A DNA stretch of 64,000 nucleotides from Flavobacteriales bacterium (GCA_023251095.1 JAHEZL010000022.1:1-64000), one strand, 5' to 3'. Positions 8,337-18,030 are shown, counted from the first letter of the stretch. The notes: generated by a model not told the origin, from the letters alone. Numbers and translations: made by a program.

Positions 8337-9203
8337 TTAAAATAAGTCAATGTCAAATCTCTCTTTAATTCCTGCATTTCCCTGCAAGCCTCCAGTATGA
8401 ATTACCAACACTTTACTGTGTTTTAAAAAATAGTTTTTGCGCAGTAAATCCATCACTCCCATCATCATTTTCCCAGTATAAATTCCGTCCAGCGGAACCT
8501 CATATTGTTGCTTAAACATTTTGATGAAAGTCACCAGCTCATCGTTGATTTTACCATAACCACCGCAATGATAATCCAACGCGAGATCCCAGTTTTTATT
8601 GGTATTTTGAAAGGAAATCAAATGCTGATTGATTTCTTCTTTCAGAAATCCGGCTCCTTTTAAAACGGGAATTCCCAAAACTTTTTGCTGTGGCAAAGCC
8701 GACAAAATCAATCCGCTTAAAGTCGCTCCCGTACCACAGGCACAAACAATACAATCGTACTTTTCACCAATTCCGGCCAGCATTTCCGAGCAGCCCTGAA
8801 CGCCAAATTTATTTGAACCTCCTTCGGGAATAACATACACATCCGAAAAAGAAAATCGCGAAAGATCTTTGTTTCTATATTCCTCTCTCGACAAAAAATA
8901 AAGCTCCATTCCCTGCTCCTTACAAAACTGTAAAGTAGGATTTAAAGCAGCCTGCTCCTCACCCCTAACCAGGCCGATGGTTTTAATGTTGTGCTCTTTT
9001 CCCGCAGCGGCCGTTGCCGACAAATGATTAGAGTAAGCCCCACCAAAAGTGACAATGGCAGAGGATTTTAATCGTTTTGCTTCTTCCAGATTGTACTTCA
9101 GCTTCCACCATTTATTTCCCGATACAAAAGGATGTCGCAAATCCTCCCGCAAAATATCGAGCTGAATGTTTTCGTTAAAAATTCCTAGTGGCTGCAACAA
9201 CAT
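8337..9203 (-). CDS. PLP-dependent enzyme of the ACC deaminase/D-cysteine desulfhydrase family
   Basis: This 288-residue cytosolic fold-type II PLP enzyme has the PLP-lysine motif SGNKWWKLKYN near residue 30. It also has the SNH loop (GGAYSNHLSATAAAG) that activates substrate, and the phosphate-binding ACGTGATLSG. The family either deaminates 1-aminocyclopropane-1-carboxylate or eliminates sulfide from D-cysteine. The sequence alone does not decide between them, and in Bacteroidota desulfhydrase-like activity is as likely. It is about 10% shorter than typical members. It is divergent from the DUF5522-type gene, with a 33-base gap. Confidence 0.85.
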   Translation of the reverse strand: MLLQPLGIFNENIQLDILREDLRHPFVSGNKWWKLKYNLEEAKRLKSSAIVTFGGAYSNHLSATAAAGKEHNIKTIGLVRGEEQAALNPTLQFCKEQGMELYFLSREEYRNKDLSRFSFSDVYVIPEGGSNKFGVQGCSEMLAGIGEKYDCIVCACGTGATLSGLILSALPQQKVLGIPVLKGAGFLKEEINQHLISFQNTNKNWDLALDYHCGGYGKINDELVTFIKMFKQQYEVPLDGIYTGKMMMGVMDLLRKNYFLKHSKVLVIHTGGLQGNAGIKERFDIDLF

Positions 9204-9210
9204 ATATTTG
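9203..9210 (+). promoter_or_regulatory. Possible -7 element TATATTTG
   Basis: TATATTTG matches the Bacteroidota -7 consensus TAnnTTTG and lies 26 bases before the TTG start of the DUF5522-type gene. The -33 region has only TTC (9182) with 18-base spacing, so support is partial. Confidence 0.35.
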
Positions 9211-9236
9211 TAAATTTACTTCAAATAAATATTCCA

Positions 9237-9422
9237 TTGAACGAAATATTTGAAAGTAAGAACCCGCTTGAACCCGATGATTTTTATTGGGAAAACGGCT
9301 ATCGTGTGTTTACGGCCAAATATTTGCTAAAGAGAGGTCACTGTTGCAAATCCGGCTGCAGGCATTGTCCTTATGGATTTAAGAAAGAAAATAAAACTCA
9401 AAATAACTCAAAACAAATATGA
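9237..9422 (+). CDS. Small Cys-rich DUF5522-type protein
   Basis: The protein has 61 residues and a TTG start; no ATG lies near the family N-terminus. The core EPDDFYWENGYRVFTAKYLL leads to the tight Cys cluster CCKSGCRHCPYG, typical of small Bacteroidota proteins annotated DUF5522. Four closely spaced Cys suggest metal binding, probably zinc or iron-sulfur (inference). Function is unknown. Its stop overlaps the ATG of the next lipoprotein gene by four bases, so the two are coupled. Confidence 0.75.
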   Translation: MNEIFESKNPLEPDDFYWENGYRVFTAKYLLKRGHCCKSGCRHCPYGFKKENKTQNNSKQI

Positions 9423-9838
9423 AAACTCCTTTCAAAGCACTCATCGCCCTTTGCGGCATTCTGGTTCTCGCTGCTTGTCAGAAAGACGACGGCATTAACG
9501 ACGGCGATATCCGCGCCGACTTTATCGGTTCATGGAAATGCACCCAAACCAGTAAAATCATTGCTCCGTCGGAATTTACCGTTACTATCACCAAAGACAC
9601 TACCAATGCCTCCCGCATTAAATTGTCGAATTTTTATAAGCTCGGAAGCTCTTCAGGCGTATATGCCAACGTAAGCACTGTTACTGCCAGCGCCATCGAT
9701 ATTCCAGTGCAAACAGTACAATCCAATATCATTAAAGGAAGCGGAACACAAATCAATACCACAAAAATAAATTTCACTTATACTGTTGACGATGGTAATG
9801 AAACCGACACCTTAACAGCAGTATTCACGAAATTATAA
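9419..9838 (+). CDS. Small lipoprotein, lipocalin-like
   Basis: The protein has 139 residues. A lipoprotein signal with lipobox LAAC (Cys20) is followed by a beta-rich domain opening with GSWKCTQTS. Such an opening is common in lipocalin-like Bacteroidota lipoproteins. No catalytic motif is visible and function is unknown. It is translationally coupled to the DUF5522-type gene; proC begins 49 bases downstream. Confidence 0.7.
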   Translation: MKTPFKALIALCGILVLAACQKDDGINDGDIRADFIGSWKCTQTSKIIAPSEFTVTITKDTTNASRIKLSNFYKLGSSSGVYANVSTVTASAIDIPVQTVQSNIIKGSGTQINTTKINFTYTVDDGNETDTLTAVFTKL

Positions 9839-9886
9839 GCAACTGTATTTCTATTTTACTAAATTTACCGCTCAAAATTTATCAAT

Positions 9887-10699
9887 ATGGCTTCAATCAA
9901 TAAAATTGCAATTCTCGGTGGCGGTAACATGGGCCTGGCCTTTGCACGCGGACTCGTGAAATCAGGAAAATTTAAACCTGAACAAATTACTTTAACCCGA
10001 AGAATGCTTCGCAATGTTGAAGCCATCCAGGCCGAAGGATTTCCTGCAACCAGAGACAATGCAGAAGCCATCAAAGGTGCTGACGCAATTGTTTTGGCAG
10101 TTTTACCACAACAAGTAAACAACGTGTTAGACGATATTAAAAGCACAGTGGACGTAAGTTCACAATTCATCATCTCTTTGATTTCAGGCGTTACTTCCAG
10201 CGACATCAAAGGTTATTTAAATGCAAAAATTCCTGTGGTAATTGCCATGCCTAACACGGCCATTGCCATTCAGCAATCCATGACTTGCCTCGCCGCTACC
10301 AACAACGATAAAAAATACATCGACATCTCTACCGAATTATTCAATACAGTAGGTGAAACCGTAACCATCGACGAAGGACAAATGACTGCCGCAACAGCTC
10401 TTTGCGCTTGCGGCGTGGCTTTCTTTCTGCGCTCTATACGCGCTGCATCTCAAGGCGGAACCGAAATTGGTTTCCACTCTCACGATGCTTTGAAAATGGC
10501 TGTACAGGTGGCTCGCGGTGCTGCCGAATTATTGCACCAGCACAACTCTCACCCGGAAGATGAAATTGATAAAGTAACTTCTCCTAAAGGTTGTACCATT
10601 GCCGGATTAAACGAAATGGAGCATCAGGGATTCAGTTCAGCAATGATCAAAGGAATTATTTTGGCGAATGATAAAGCGGGGACACTTTATAAGAAGTAG
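9887..10699 (+). CDS. proC: Pyrroline-5-carboxylate reductase
   Basis: This 270-residue enzyme carries out the last step of proline synthesis, P5C + NAD(P)H to proline. The Rossmann motif is ILGGGNMGLAFARGL (9-23). The conserved AMPNTAIAIQQSMT follows in the middle, and the C-terminal signature region includes KVTSPKGCTIAGLNEMEHQG. Length is normal. Proline dehydrogenase, the catabolic partner, lies nearby on the minus strand but in a separate unit. Confidence 0.96.
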   Translation: MASINKIAILGGGNMGLAFARGLVKSGKFKPEQITLTRRMLRNVEAIQAEGFPATRDNAEAIKGADAIVLAVLPQQVNNVLDDIKSTVDVSSQFIISLISGVTSSDIKGYLNAKIPVVIAMPNTAIAIQQSMTCLAATNNDKKYIDISTELFNTVGETVTIDEGQMTAATALCACGVAFFLRSIRAASQGGTEIGFHSHDALKMAVQVARGAAELLHQHNSHPEDEIDKVTSPKGCTIAGLNEMEHQGFSSAMIKGIILANDKAGTLYKK

Positions 10700-10725
10700 A
10701 TCTCCAAAAAAATACTTGCTTTATT

Positions 10726-11178
10726 ATGAAAAAGACAATCGCCTTCTTATTGTCATTGTACACACTATTGCTTTTTAGTTCCTGTGACCAAGAAGTTCAA
10801 GTTGATGAAAACTTAGCAGGTATGTGGTCTTATATTGACGAAGCACATGTAAAAGGGCTTGGCGGAGGCAAAATATATTTTAGTGCTGAAGGTTATGCAA
10901 CTATGTATACCGGACAAGACTCAACAGGAGGGAAAAGTTTTAACATTGATGGAGTAAATTGTCAATTGATATATTCAACCAATACCGATGTTATTCCAAA
11001 TCAAATTGACTTTATTGTTAAAGAAATTGATTCGGGAAAAACATTAAGAGAAATACTATGTATTTATGAATTTATTGAAAATGGGAAATTGAAAATCAAT
11101 CTTAATTCTGACATTTCTCCTAACCGACCAATAGATTTTTCTGACACTAAAAGTATAGGAATACTTGAAAAGAAATAG
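10726..11178 (+). CDS. Hypothetical lipoprotein
   Basis: The protein has 150 residues with an N-terminal lipoprotein signal (LLLFSSCDQ, Cys20). A beta-rich domain follows with GMWSYIDEAHVKG, again lipocalin-like in rhythm (G-x-W near the N-terminus). I do not recognise the family. It starts 26 bases after proC on the same strand and ends just before a palindromic repeat at 11211. A role next to proC cannot be inferred. Confidence 0.6.
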   Translation: MKKTIAFLLSLYTLLLFSSCDQEVQVDENLAGMWSYIDEAHVKGLGGGKIYFSAEGYATMYTGQDSTGGKSFNIDGVNCQLIYSTNTDVIPNQIDFIVKEIDSGKTLREILCIYEFIENGKLKINLNSDISPNRPIDFSDTKSIGILEKK

Positions 11179-11210
11179 TGTCAGAATCTGAAATCCTTTT
11201 TTATTTTAAT

Positions 11211-11380
11211 AAATCCCTCTTGCCTTCGCACCATAAGCTTTCGCGCTCTCCCTTTTCCAAAGGGAGAAGTGCAGTACTCATCCATACTTGGGCTATACTT
11301 TTCAGAGAATGGGCGCTAACTAACTTCCTCCTTTGGAAAAGGAGGAGTGCGAGAGAATTGTGTGATGGCAAGGAGGATTT
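11211..11380. repeat. Imperfect palindromic dispersed repeat, copy 1
   Basis: The left end AAATCCCTCTTGCC and the reverse complement of the right end (AAATCCTCCTTGCCATCACAC) match. Each arm also contains its own hairpin: CTCCCTTT-TCC-AAAGGGAG on the left and CTCCTTT-GGA-AAAGGAG on the right. A second copy at 21330-21504 shares the end, the AAAGGGAGAAGTGCA segment and the central GGGC(C)GCTAACT. It lies between convergent genes, has no ORF, and looks like a MITE or REP-type element. Confidence 0.8.
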
Positions 11381-11385
11381 TATAC

Positions 11386-12432
11386 CTAAACCTTTTTTAT
11401 TTTCAATCCCACCCATAAACTCAGCGGAAATAAAAACCATATCCCCAACACTGCCAACCAAGGTATACTCAATGCCTTGATAATTATTACCGAAAGTATC
11501 ATCCAGTAAATCGGAAAAAATAAAGTGCACAGTCCGTATTTTATAGACGGGAAAAATTCATCTCTGCCCGTCATTTTCTCTGCTATTTTATCTATGGTAA
11601 AATACAAGGGGCGATGAACAAGTAATAAAGGAAAAGACAAAATATTGCGCAATAAATCACGAGTCTCTTCTGGTTGTTCACTAGTAATTTTCGACTTTTC
11701 TATTTCCACCAAATGTCTACCCGACAATGGTTCCAGCGCAGCCATATTCCTTCGCATACTTTCATCAGACGCTTCATACCCCTCTTTTTCCAGATGCAAA
11801 ACCATGGTGCGCAATTCACTTTCCACCTGAGCCGTCAAAATATTTATTCTGTCGCCCGAGCCTGAATATTCTTTCACTACTTTTTGCACCGAAACAGGTT
11901 CTCCGTAATCAATCCAAACATCAGAACGGAATCCCATGTGATCCGAGTAATTGAGTCCGACAGGCACTATATGCAAATCCAAATCAGGATATTTTTCCAC
12001 TGCACCCAAAGCAATACGCGCCATTCCTTTTTTCAGCGAAAACATATGTTTGTGCGGTTCACAAGTTCCTTCCGGAAAAATTAAAACCCATTTATTTTCA
12101 GCTAAAGTTTGATAACACCAATTGAAAATCTCTCCGTTATTTTTCACTCCCGTACCATCCTGAGATCTGTAAATGGGCACAATATTCAAGCCTCTCAGGA
12201 TTTTTCCGACGATAGGATTTTTAAAAGCATCTGACCGGGCCAGAAAATACGCTTGCTTCTTCATTTGGTACACAACGAGCACCGCATCTAAAAAAGCATT
12301 CTGATGATTTACGGCCAGCAAAACCGGTTTATCTAAAGATAAATTTTCCTTCCCTGTCACTCTCACCCGCCGGTAATACAACGGCAAAGTAATCTTTACC
12401 AAACGGTGCAATATGTAATAAACCAGATTCAT
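11386..12432 (-). CDS. PlsC-type lysophospholipid acyltransferase
   Basis: This 348-residue membrane-associated acyltransferase transfers acyl groups to glycerophosphate lipids. Motif I is NHQNAFLDA (HX4D, about 42-50) and motif III is FPEGTCEPH (about 118). A further conserved stretch IVPIYRS lies between. A C-terminal hydrophobic extension with two membrane segments (about 295-345) makes it longer than plain PlsC. That architecture is common in Bacteroidota, where the exact acceptor lipid is often unknown. The small membrane protein gene lies nine bases upstream, so the two are co-transcribed. Confidence 0.85.
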   Translation of the reverse strand: MNLVYYILHRLVKITLPLYYRRVRVTGKENLSLDKPVLLAVNHQNAFLDAVLVVYQMKKQAYFLARSDAFKNPIVGKILRGLNIVPIYRSQDGTGVKNNGEIFNWCYQTLAENKWVLIFPEGTCEPHKHMFSLKKGMARIALGAVEKYPDLDLHIVPVGLNYSDHMGFRSDVWIDYGEPVSVQKVVKEYSGSGDRINILTAQVESELRTMVLHLEKEGYEASDESMRRNMAALEPLSGRHLVEIEKSKITSEQPEETRDLLRNILSFPLLLVHRPLYFTIDKIAEKMTGRDEFFPSIKYGLCTLFFPIYWMILSVIIIKALSIPWLAVLGIWFLFPLSLWVGLKIKKV

Positions 12433-12441
12433 TTTTTAGGA

Positions 12442-12894
12442 TTAAGCACCCAACTCCAGATCTCTTAAAACATTTGCCCTGGTTGGTCGCAGAACGATAA
12501 ACGTAACAACTATTATTACTGCGAATCCGATGAAAATATAATTAGAAGTCAACAAATAACACACGATGGTAAACAACGATGCGGCTTCCATTAATGCAAA
12601 GCGAATAATGAGTGCCGTAGAATAATCATTTAATTTATCCACCAGATTATTACTGGACTGAATCGCCAAAAGTTTGCGTTTAAACAAAAAAGTGCCCATT
12701 GCTATTCCTCCCGAAACCATCAAAACAGCCATTACCAGCAACATGTTATTGATATCGGATTCGGCAGGATTCATTTCACTCCCGTTTTTAGCAATGAGGG
12801 TAACGCCCGCAAACAAAAGCTGTCCGACGGTTAATGCACCATGAATAATCATTAATGTGCGGAGATATTGTTTTGAAATAATCTGGGTAAACAT
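12442..12894 (-). CDS. Small four-helix membrane protein, unknown function
   Basis: The 150-residue protein has four predicted membrane helices: about 12-35 (MIIHGALTVGQLLFAGVTLI), 47-68, 92-112 and 115-136. The N-terminal sequence SKQYLRTLMIIHGALTVGQ recalls conserved hypothetical Bacteroidota membrane proteins. I cannot name the function. It sits nine bases upstream of the acyltransferase on the same strand. Confidence 0.7.
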   Translation of the reverse strand: MFTQIISKQYLRTLMIIHGALTVGQLLFAGVTLIAKNGSEMNPAESDINNMLLVMAVLMVSGGIAMGTFLFKRKLLAIQSSNNLVDKLNDYSTALIIRFALMEAASLFTIVCYLLTSNYIFIGFAVIIVVTFIVLRPTRANVLRDLELGA

Positions 12895-12969
12895 AGTATT
12901 GTGTTAAAAGATTTCGACCTCAAGATAAAAACATTTTGTGAAAACTTATTTTGAACTTACCTTTAATGC

Positions 12970-13161
12970 ATGTTCACTGAAGGCAGACTTTACTTTATTC
13001 TCTTTTTCATATTAACTTTTATAGGCGGACTCATCTTTGCTTATCGTAAGGACATTAAAAAAAATCCTAAAATTTTTAAGGGTGCTTCAAAAACACTCCT
13101 CATCATTTTTCTTTTTTTTATGGCTTTTGTAGCCATCGTCAAAATGATGAAATTCTTTTAG
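12970..13161 (+). CDS. Two-helix mini membrane protein
   Basis: The protein has 63 residues: hydrophobic helix (about 8-23), positive loop YRKDIKKNPKIFKG, second helix (about 43-58). The pattern of two helices joined by a Lys-rich loop recurs in small conserved Bacteroidota proteins. Function is unknown. The stop overlaps the convergent stop of the giant repeat gene by four bases. The ORF is short but the composition is protein-like. Confidence 0.6.
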   Translation: MFTEGRLYFILFFILTFIGGLIFAYRKDIKKNPKIFKGASKTLLIIFLFFMAFVAIVKMMKFF

Positions 13162-16100
13162 CGCAGCGCTAATTTGTGAGCAAGCTTTTGCTGTGCCGAA
13201 TTCACTACTATAGAATAAATGCCGGGAGCAAAATCTGTTACCATGTTCGCATTGTATTTTCCTTCTGCATCAACCGTTAACATAGAGCAGTATACTTCTC
13301 TGCCGGTTAAATCATAAATAGAAATAGTTATTTTTTCATTTACAACATATCCCGATAACTGTATACACAATTCATTGGAAGCACCTGAATAAGTAAACAA
13401 TTCAGGAGTTTTACTTTCGTTAACCGGCACTACTTTTGAGTAAGAAACACTACCATTGAAATCATTTTGATTTAAGCGGTAATAAGAAATGCCTCCTAAA
13501 GGATTTTCATCTATTGAAGAGTAATGTAAAACTTTGTTGCTGTTACCGGCACCTTGCACATGCGCAACTTCACTGAAATTTTTCCCATCTGCAGATCGCT
13601 CCACAATAAAAAAATCATTGTTTATTTCAGTGGCCGTCGACCATTTTAAATCTACTTTACTTTTGTTTAAAACAGCTGTAAAATCAAGTAATTCTACAGG
13701 TAAAGGATTACTTCCACCCACTAAATTTGCCAAAGTAAATTTGCTAAAGGAAGTAAAAGATCCCGAAGAAATACTTCCGTCGTTGTTAGCCGTTGCAGTA
13801 CCCACAATATCTATCCATGCACCGGCGCCATTAGATTTACAAAGAGTAATGCCTGTATAATCCGCAACATGATCATTCGTACCGCTGCTTCCGTAATAAA
13901 AAGTAACTACTGCACTTGTAAGATTAGCAGAAGAAGAAGCCGTACGACTGATATCCCAATAACTATAAGTTGACACAGCATTCACCGATGCAGGTAAAGT
14001 GTATCCAAAAGCATCGGCTGAAGCATTGAATCTCTCGGCGGTGTATGTGTAAGCAGTTGCAGCATTGTGCGTAGGAGTAAGAGAAATTGGTCGCCAATCA
14101 CTGCCTTTCCCAACAGGAAAATTTAAAATACTTGCTCCGTTATTCGACATAGTGTAAGCCAGTGGACCGTCAATATACGCCGATGAATTGCCGGTTGTAG
14201 AACTAATGCTCTCATCCATCAGCGTTAAAATATTGGTAGAAGTAGTCGCGATTTTCCCATTCGACATCGCCAGATCACCTCCCGTACTAATATTTACAGG
14301 AACATTCAGGGTTAAAGTCCCGCCACCTGAAACCGTTAATCTTTTAATCACCGGCGTTTGCGCAGAAGATCCTGTGAAAGATTGCGAAGCACCGTCAATA
14401 TTTACTCTTCCAGAAGCTGCCGACGCAAAAGTAATGGCGGTAGAAGTTCCGGTAGTGGATATATTTCCTGAGAAAGTAGAAGTGCTGTTGTACGCAGGAG
14501 ACAAAGCGCCTGCACCTGTTTGAATGAAGGTTACGTCAGCGTTAAAATCATCGCCGCTGGTATTTCCTAAATACAAAATTCCACTTCCGCTGTTTTTAAT
14601 AGTGGTGGCAGCATTAAAAACATTTGCTCCGGTACCGGTGTTATTTGTTGCGCCATTTTTTTCAATAGAGGTAGCTCCGTTAAAGGTTGTTCCGTTCAAA
14701 TAAACCTGAGGCGCAAGAGCAGTTAAATTGCCATTGAAGGTAGTACCGGTTAGAAAATACAAAGCTGCAGTTCCGGTAAGTGTAATACTTTGAGCAGTAG
14801 ATCCTGTTTGTGTGAAATTTTTGAAATAGAGTATTCCTGAAGCAAAACCACCTGCTCCTACCGTAATTGTTTTCCCCGACGCAAGCGTTGCTGTTCCTGT
14901 GCTTGCACCAAAACGAATATCACTTCCACCGGTTGAATTCACAATAATATTTTCATTGTAAATATCGCTTCCTGTATAATCGATGTAAAAAATTCCTGTT
15001 CCGCTATTGGTAAAAGTGACCACACTATTGAAAGTATTTCCACCGCTGCTTTGATTGGTTCCTGCTCCTGTACGATTGAAAGAAGCGGTTCCATTATATG
15101 TGCAGCCGTTGATCAAAATAATTGGCGCGGTAAAATCAACATTGCCATTGAAGGTAGTTCCGGCGCCAATGGTTAATGTAGCTGTTCCTGTGAGTGTTAA
15201 CGATTGGGCGGTAGATCCTGTTTGTGTGAAATTTTTCAAGACTAAAAGTGAAGAAGAAGAAAATCCTGAGCCGCCAATTGTTATTGTTTTTCCTGATGCC
15301 AGTGTGGAAGAGCCTCCATTGTTTCCAAAATAAATTCCACCGGTGTTGATTGCATTTACTATGATGTTATCGTTGAACGAAGATGCTGCTGTTGCGTAAG
15401 CCAAATGAAGATTTGCAGTTCCTGTATTCGTTAGGGTTAATGCTCCATTGAATACATCAGCATTTCCATTGCCACTCATGAAATAACCAGAACCACTTAA
15501 AGTGAGTGAAGTTGTGCTGTTAAAAGTATTTCCGCCAACGCCGGCATTATTCGTTGCGCCATTTTTTTCAATGCTCACTGTGCCGTTGTAGGTTGTTCCG
15601 CTCAATAAAACCTGAGGCGCAATAAAAGTAACATTGCCATTGAAAGTATTTCCTGCGAGTAAGCTCAGCGTTGAAGCCCCTGTTAATGTTAGTGCTTGAG
15701 CAGTTGCTCCTGTTTGCGTAAAGTTTTTAAATTGCAAAACTCCCGATCCTGAAAATCCGCTTCCTCCTATTGTTACCGTTTTTCCCGACGCCAGAATAGA
15801 GCTGCAAGAAGCACCATTTCCTAAATAAATCCCTCCCGATGAAGCTGAATTCACAACAATATTTCCATTGAAAACAGTTCCTGCAGAAACATAGGCGAGA
15901 TAAATGGAACCCGTGTTGGCGGCCGTTAAAGTAAGATCGTTGTTGTAAGTGTCGGCAGTAGTATTTCCCGAAATCATGTTGGCAGTTCCGCTGTTTTTCA
16001 AAATAGTTACTCCGTTAAAAGTATTTCCTCCCAAGCCTGTATTCCCTGTTGCACCTGTCTTTTCAATATAAGTCGTCCCGTTAAAAGTTGTTCCGTTTAA

Positions 16101-17990
16101 ATAAATCTGAGGAGCCAAAGCTGTTACAGCTCCATTGAAAGTGGCTCCGGTTTCAAAATAAATAATAGAAGTTCCTGTTAAAGTAAAGCTCTGAGCGGTT
16201 GCTCCTGTTTGCGTAAAATTTCTGAATTCCAAATCCCCTGCACTATAACCTGTTCCGCCCACCGTTACTGTCTTTCCCGCAGCGAGCGTCACTGTTCCGG
16301 CACCTTGTCCGAAACGAATCCCCGTACCTCCGGTTGAATTCACTATTACATTTTCATTCAAAGAACTTCCTGCTACTGCCCCGTAGGCGATATCAATATA
16401 ACTTGTGCCGGTATTGGTTAAAGTAAGTGTTTGATTGAAAACATCACCATTGGTATTTGCCAAACGCAAATTTCCCGAACCACTATTTATAAATGATGCT
16501 ACTCCATTAAAAGTATTATTACCAGTACAAGCATTGTTTGTTGCTCCTGTTTTTTCCATAGTCACAGTACCATTGTAGGTGCAACCATTCAAATAAATTT
16601 GTGGCGAGATGAAATTTACATTTCCATTAAAAGTTGATCCCGAACCAATAGTTAATACTGATGTTCCTGTAAGAGTAAGAGTTTGAGCAGTGGATCCGTT
16701 TTGAGTAAAGTTTTTAAGCAACAATGTTCCCGAACCTGAAAATCCTGCACCTCCAACGGTGATCGTTTTTCCTGACGCGAAATTTACTGCACCGCCATTG
16801 CTTCCGAAAGCAACACCTCCCGAAGATGCGGAAGTCACTACAATATTATCGCTGATAGTTGCAGTAGCGGTGGCATAAGCAATATGAATAATGGCCGTTC
16901 CTGTGTTGTTTAAAGTCAGAGGTGCAGAAAAAACATCGGCACTTCCGTTACCTGTCATGAAATAACCGCTTCCGCTCAAAGCCAGAGTAGTTGCTGCATT
17001 AAATGCATTTCCTCCCGTACCTGCATTGTTAGTAGCTCCGTTTTTTTCTAAAGAGACCGTACCGTTGAAAGTAGTTCCGTTCAAATAAATTTGGGGAGCC
17101 ACCATGCTGATATTAGCATTGAATGTAGATCCTGATTGAAAATACAATATTGCAGTTCCTGTGAAAGCCAGACTTTGTGCTGTTGATCCTGTTTGTGTAA
17201 AGTTTCTAAAGTATAGCGCACCGGCAGAAAATCCTGTACCTCCAACATTCACTGTTTTCCCTGAAGCTAAATTCACCAATCCCGATCCTTGTCCGAAACG
17301 CACCCCGGTACCCGAAGTTGAATTCACATACACATCTCCGTTCAACTGCGTTGTTCCTGCTCCATAACCCACATCAATATAACTGGAACCCGTGTTGGTG
17401 AAGGTCACATTTTGATTGTAAATATCGGCAGTAGTATTAGCCATGCGCAGTATAGTAGTGCCGCTGTTTATGATATTTGTGGTAGCATTGAAAGTACAAC
17501 CTCCATTACCGGTATTGTTTGCAGCACCTGTTTTTTCAATTGTGGTAACAGCGTTAAATGTGCCGCCGTTCAAAGTCACCGCAGCGCATACTGCATTAAC
17601 AATAGTATTGAAAGTACTTGCAGTAAAAGTAACTGCCGCACCACTTGGGGCTATGGTTCCGTTGTTGAGCGTTCCTGCCGTAAAAATTGCTGTACCGTTA
17701 ATCGTGAGGGTATTGGCTCCCAAATCAATACTTCCGGAAGTCATGGTGAAATTATTGACTGAAGTATTTCCTGGCAATACAGGAGTATTGGTTGAGTTTA
17801 CAATCACCACATTATCTGTGGAAAGTGGTGTTCCGGCAGGACTCCAGTTGGTACTTGTGTTCCAGTTGGAAGAAGCTGCAGTGGCCGACCAGGTATAATT
17901 TGTTTGAGAAAAAGAAGATAAGGATAAAAACAAAAAAGCAACTACGTGTATAACATAGCTCTTCCTTATAAAATCCATACAAATCATCAT
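13158..17990 (-). CDS. Giant secreted repeat protein with T9SS sorting domain
   Basis: The protein has 1610 residues. A signal peptide (VVAFLFLSLSSFS, cut before Q29) is followed by an N-terminal beta domain WNTSTNWSPAG (about 44-52). About six repeats of 164 residues follow, each with NFTQTG(S/A)TAQ; the first three start at about 263, 427 and 591. Repeats carry IYLNGTTFNGT and SGKTVTVGG(T/A)G strings and should form an elongated beta-helix. After them come the T9SS-linked LPVELLDFTA domain and a type A C-terminal sorting domain ending HKLALR. It should be exported by T9SS and attached to, or released from, the cell surface, as an adhesin or matrix protein (inference). M5 (17978) is an equally good start. 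A promoter lies at 18031-18061. Confidence 0.85.
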   Translation of the reverse strand: MMICMDFIRKSYVIHVVAFLFLSLSSFSQTNYTWSATAASSNWNTSTNWSPAGTPLSTDNVVIVNSTNTPVLPGNTSVNNFTMTSGSIDLGANTLTINGTAIFTAGTLNNGTIAPSGAAVTFTASTFNTIVNAVCAAVTLNGGTFNAVTTIEKTGAANNTGNGGCTFNATTNIINSGTTILRMANTTADIYNQNVTFTNTGSSYIDVGYGAGTTQLNGDVYVNSTSGTGVRFGQGSGLVNLASGKTVNVGGTGFSAGALYFRNFTQTGSTAQSLAFTGTAILYFQSGSTFNANISMVAPQIYLNGTTFNGTVSLEKNGATNNAGTGGNAFNAATTLALSGSGYFMTGNGSADVFSAPLTLNNTGTAIIHIAYATATATISDNIVVTSASSGGVAFGSNGGAVNFASGKTITVGGAGFSGSGTLLLKNFTQNGSTAQTLTLTGTSVLTIGSGSTFNGNVNFISPQIYLNGCTYNGTVTMEKTGATNNACTGNNTFNGVASFINSGSGNLRLANTNGDVFNQTLTLTNTGTSYIDIAYGAVAGSSLNENVIVNSTGGTGIRFGQGAGTVTLAAGKTVTVGGTGYSAGDLEFRNFTQTGATAQSFTLTGTSIIYFETGATFNGAVTALAPQIYLNGTTFNGTTYIEKTGATGNTGLGGNTFNGVTILKNSGTANMISGNTTADTYNNDLTLTAANTGSIYLAYVSAGTVFNGNIVVNSASSGGIYLGNGASCSSILASGKTVTIGGSGFSGSGVLQFKNFTQTGATAQALTLTGASTLSLLAGNTFNGNVTFIAPQVLLSGTTYNGTVSIEKNGATNNAGVGGNTFNSTTSLTLSGSGYFMSGNGNADVFNGALTLTNTGTANLHLAYATAASSFNDNIIVNAINTGGIYFGNNGGSSTLASGKTITIGGSGFSSSSLLVLKNFTQTGSTAQSLTLTGTATLTIGAGTTFNGNVDFTAPIILINGCTYNGTASFNRTGAGTNQSSGGNTFNSVVTFTNSGTGIFYIDYTGSDIYNENIIVNSTGGSDIRFGASTGTATLASGKTITVGAGGFASGILYFKNFTQTGSTAQSITLTGTAALYFLTGTTFNGNLTALAPQVYLNGTTFNGATSIEKNGATNNTGTGANVFNAATTIKNSGSGILYLGNTSGDDFNADVTFIQTGAGALSPAYNSTSTFSGNISTTGTSTAITFASAASGRVNIDGASQSFTGSSAQTPVIKRLTVSGGGTLTLNVPVNISTGGDLAMSNGKIATTSTNILTLMDESISSTTGNSSAYIDGPLAYTMSNNGASILNFPVGKGSDWRPISLTPTHNAATAYTYTAERFNASADAFGYTLPASVNAVSTYSYWDISRTASSSANLTSAVVTFYYGSSGTNDHVADYTGITLCKSNGAGAWIDIVGTATANNDGSISSGSFTSFSKFTLANLVGGSNPLPVELLDFTAVLNKSKVDLKWSTATEINNDFFIVERSADGKNFSEVAHVQGAGNSNKVLHYSSIDENPLGGISYYRLNQNDFNGSVSYSKVVPVNESKTPELFTYSGASNELCIQLSGYVVNEKITISIYDLTGREVYCSMLTVDAEGKYNANMVTDFAPGIYSIVVNSAQQKLAHKLALR

Positions 17991-18030
17991 AATTCTTTCA
18001 CTAATTTACCCCTAGTTCATACAAGTTGCG

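Noticed and set aside
11178-11530. ORFs 11178-11480 (+) and 11201-11530 (-)
   Set aside because: They read through the palindromic repeat and the end of the acyltransferase gene and have no protein-like pattern.
13534-17898. Plus-strand ORFs (13534-13860, 14188-14523, 15055-15333, 17412-17762, 17443-17898 and others)
   Set aside because: They are antisense to the giant repeat gene and reflect its repetitive Thr/Asn/Gly codons; no recognisable domain.
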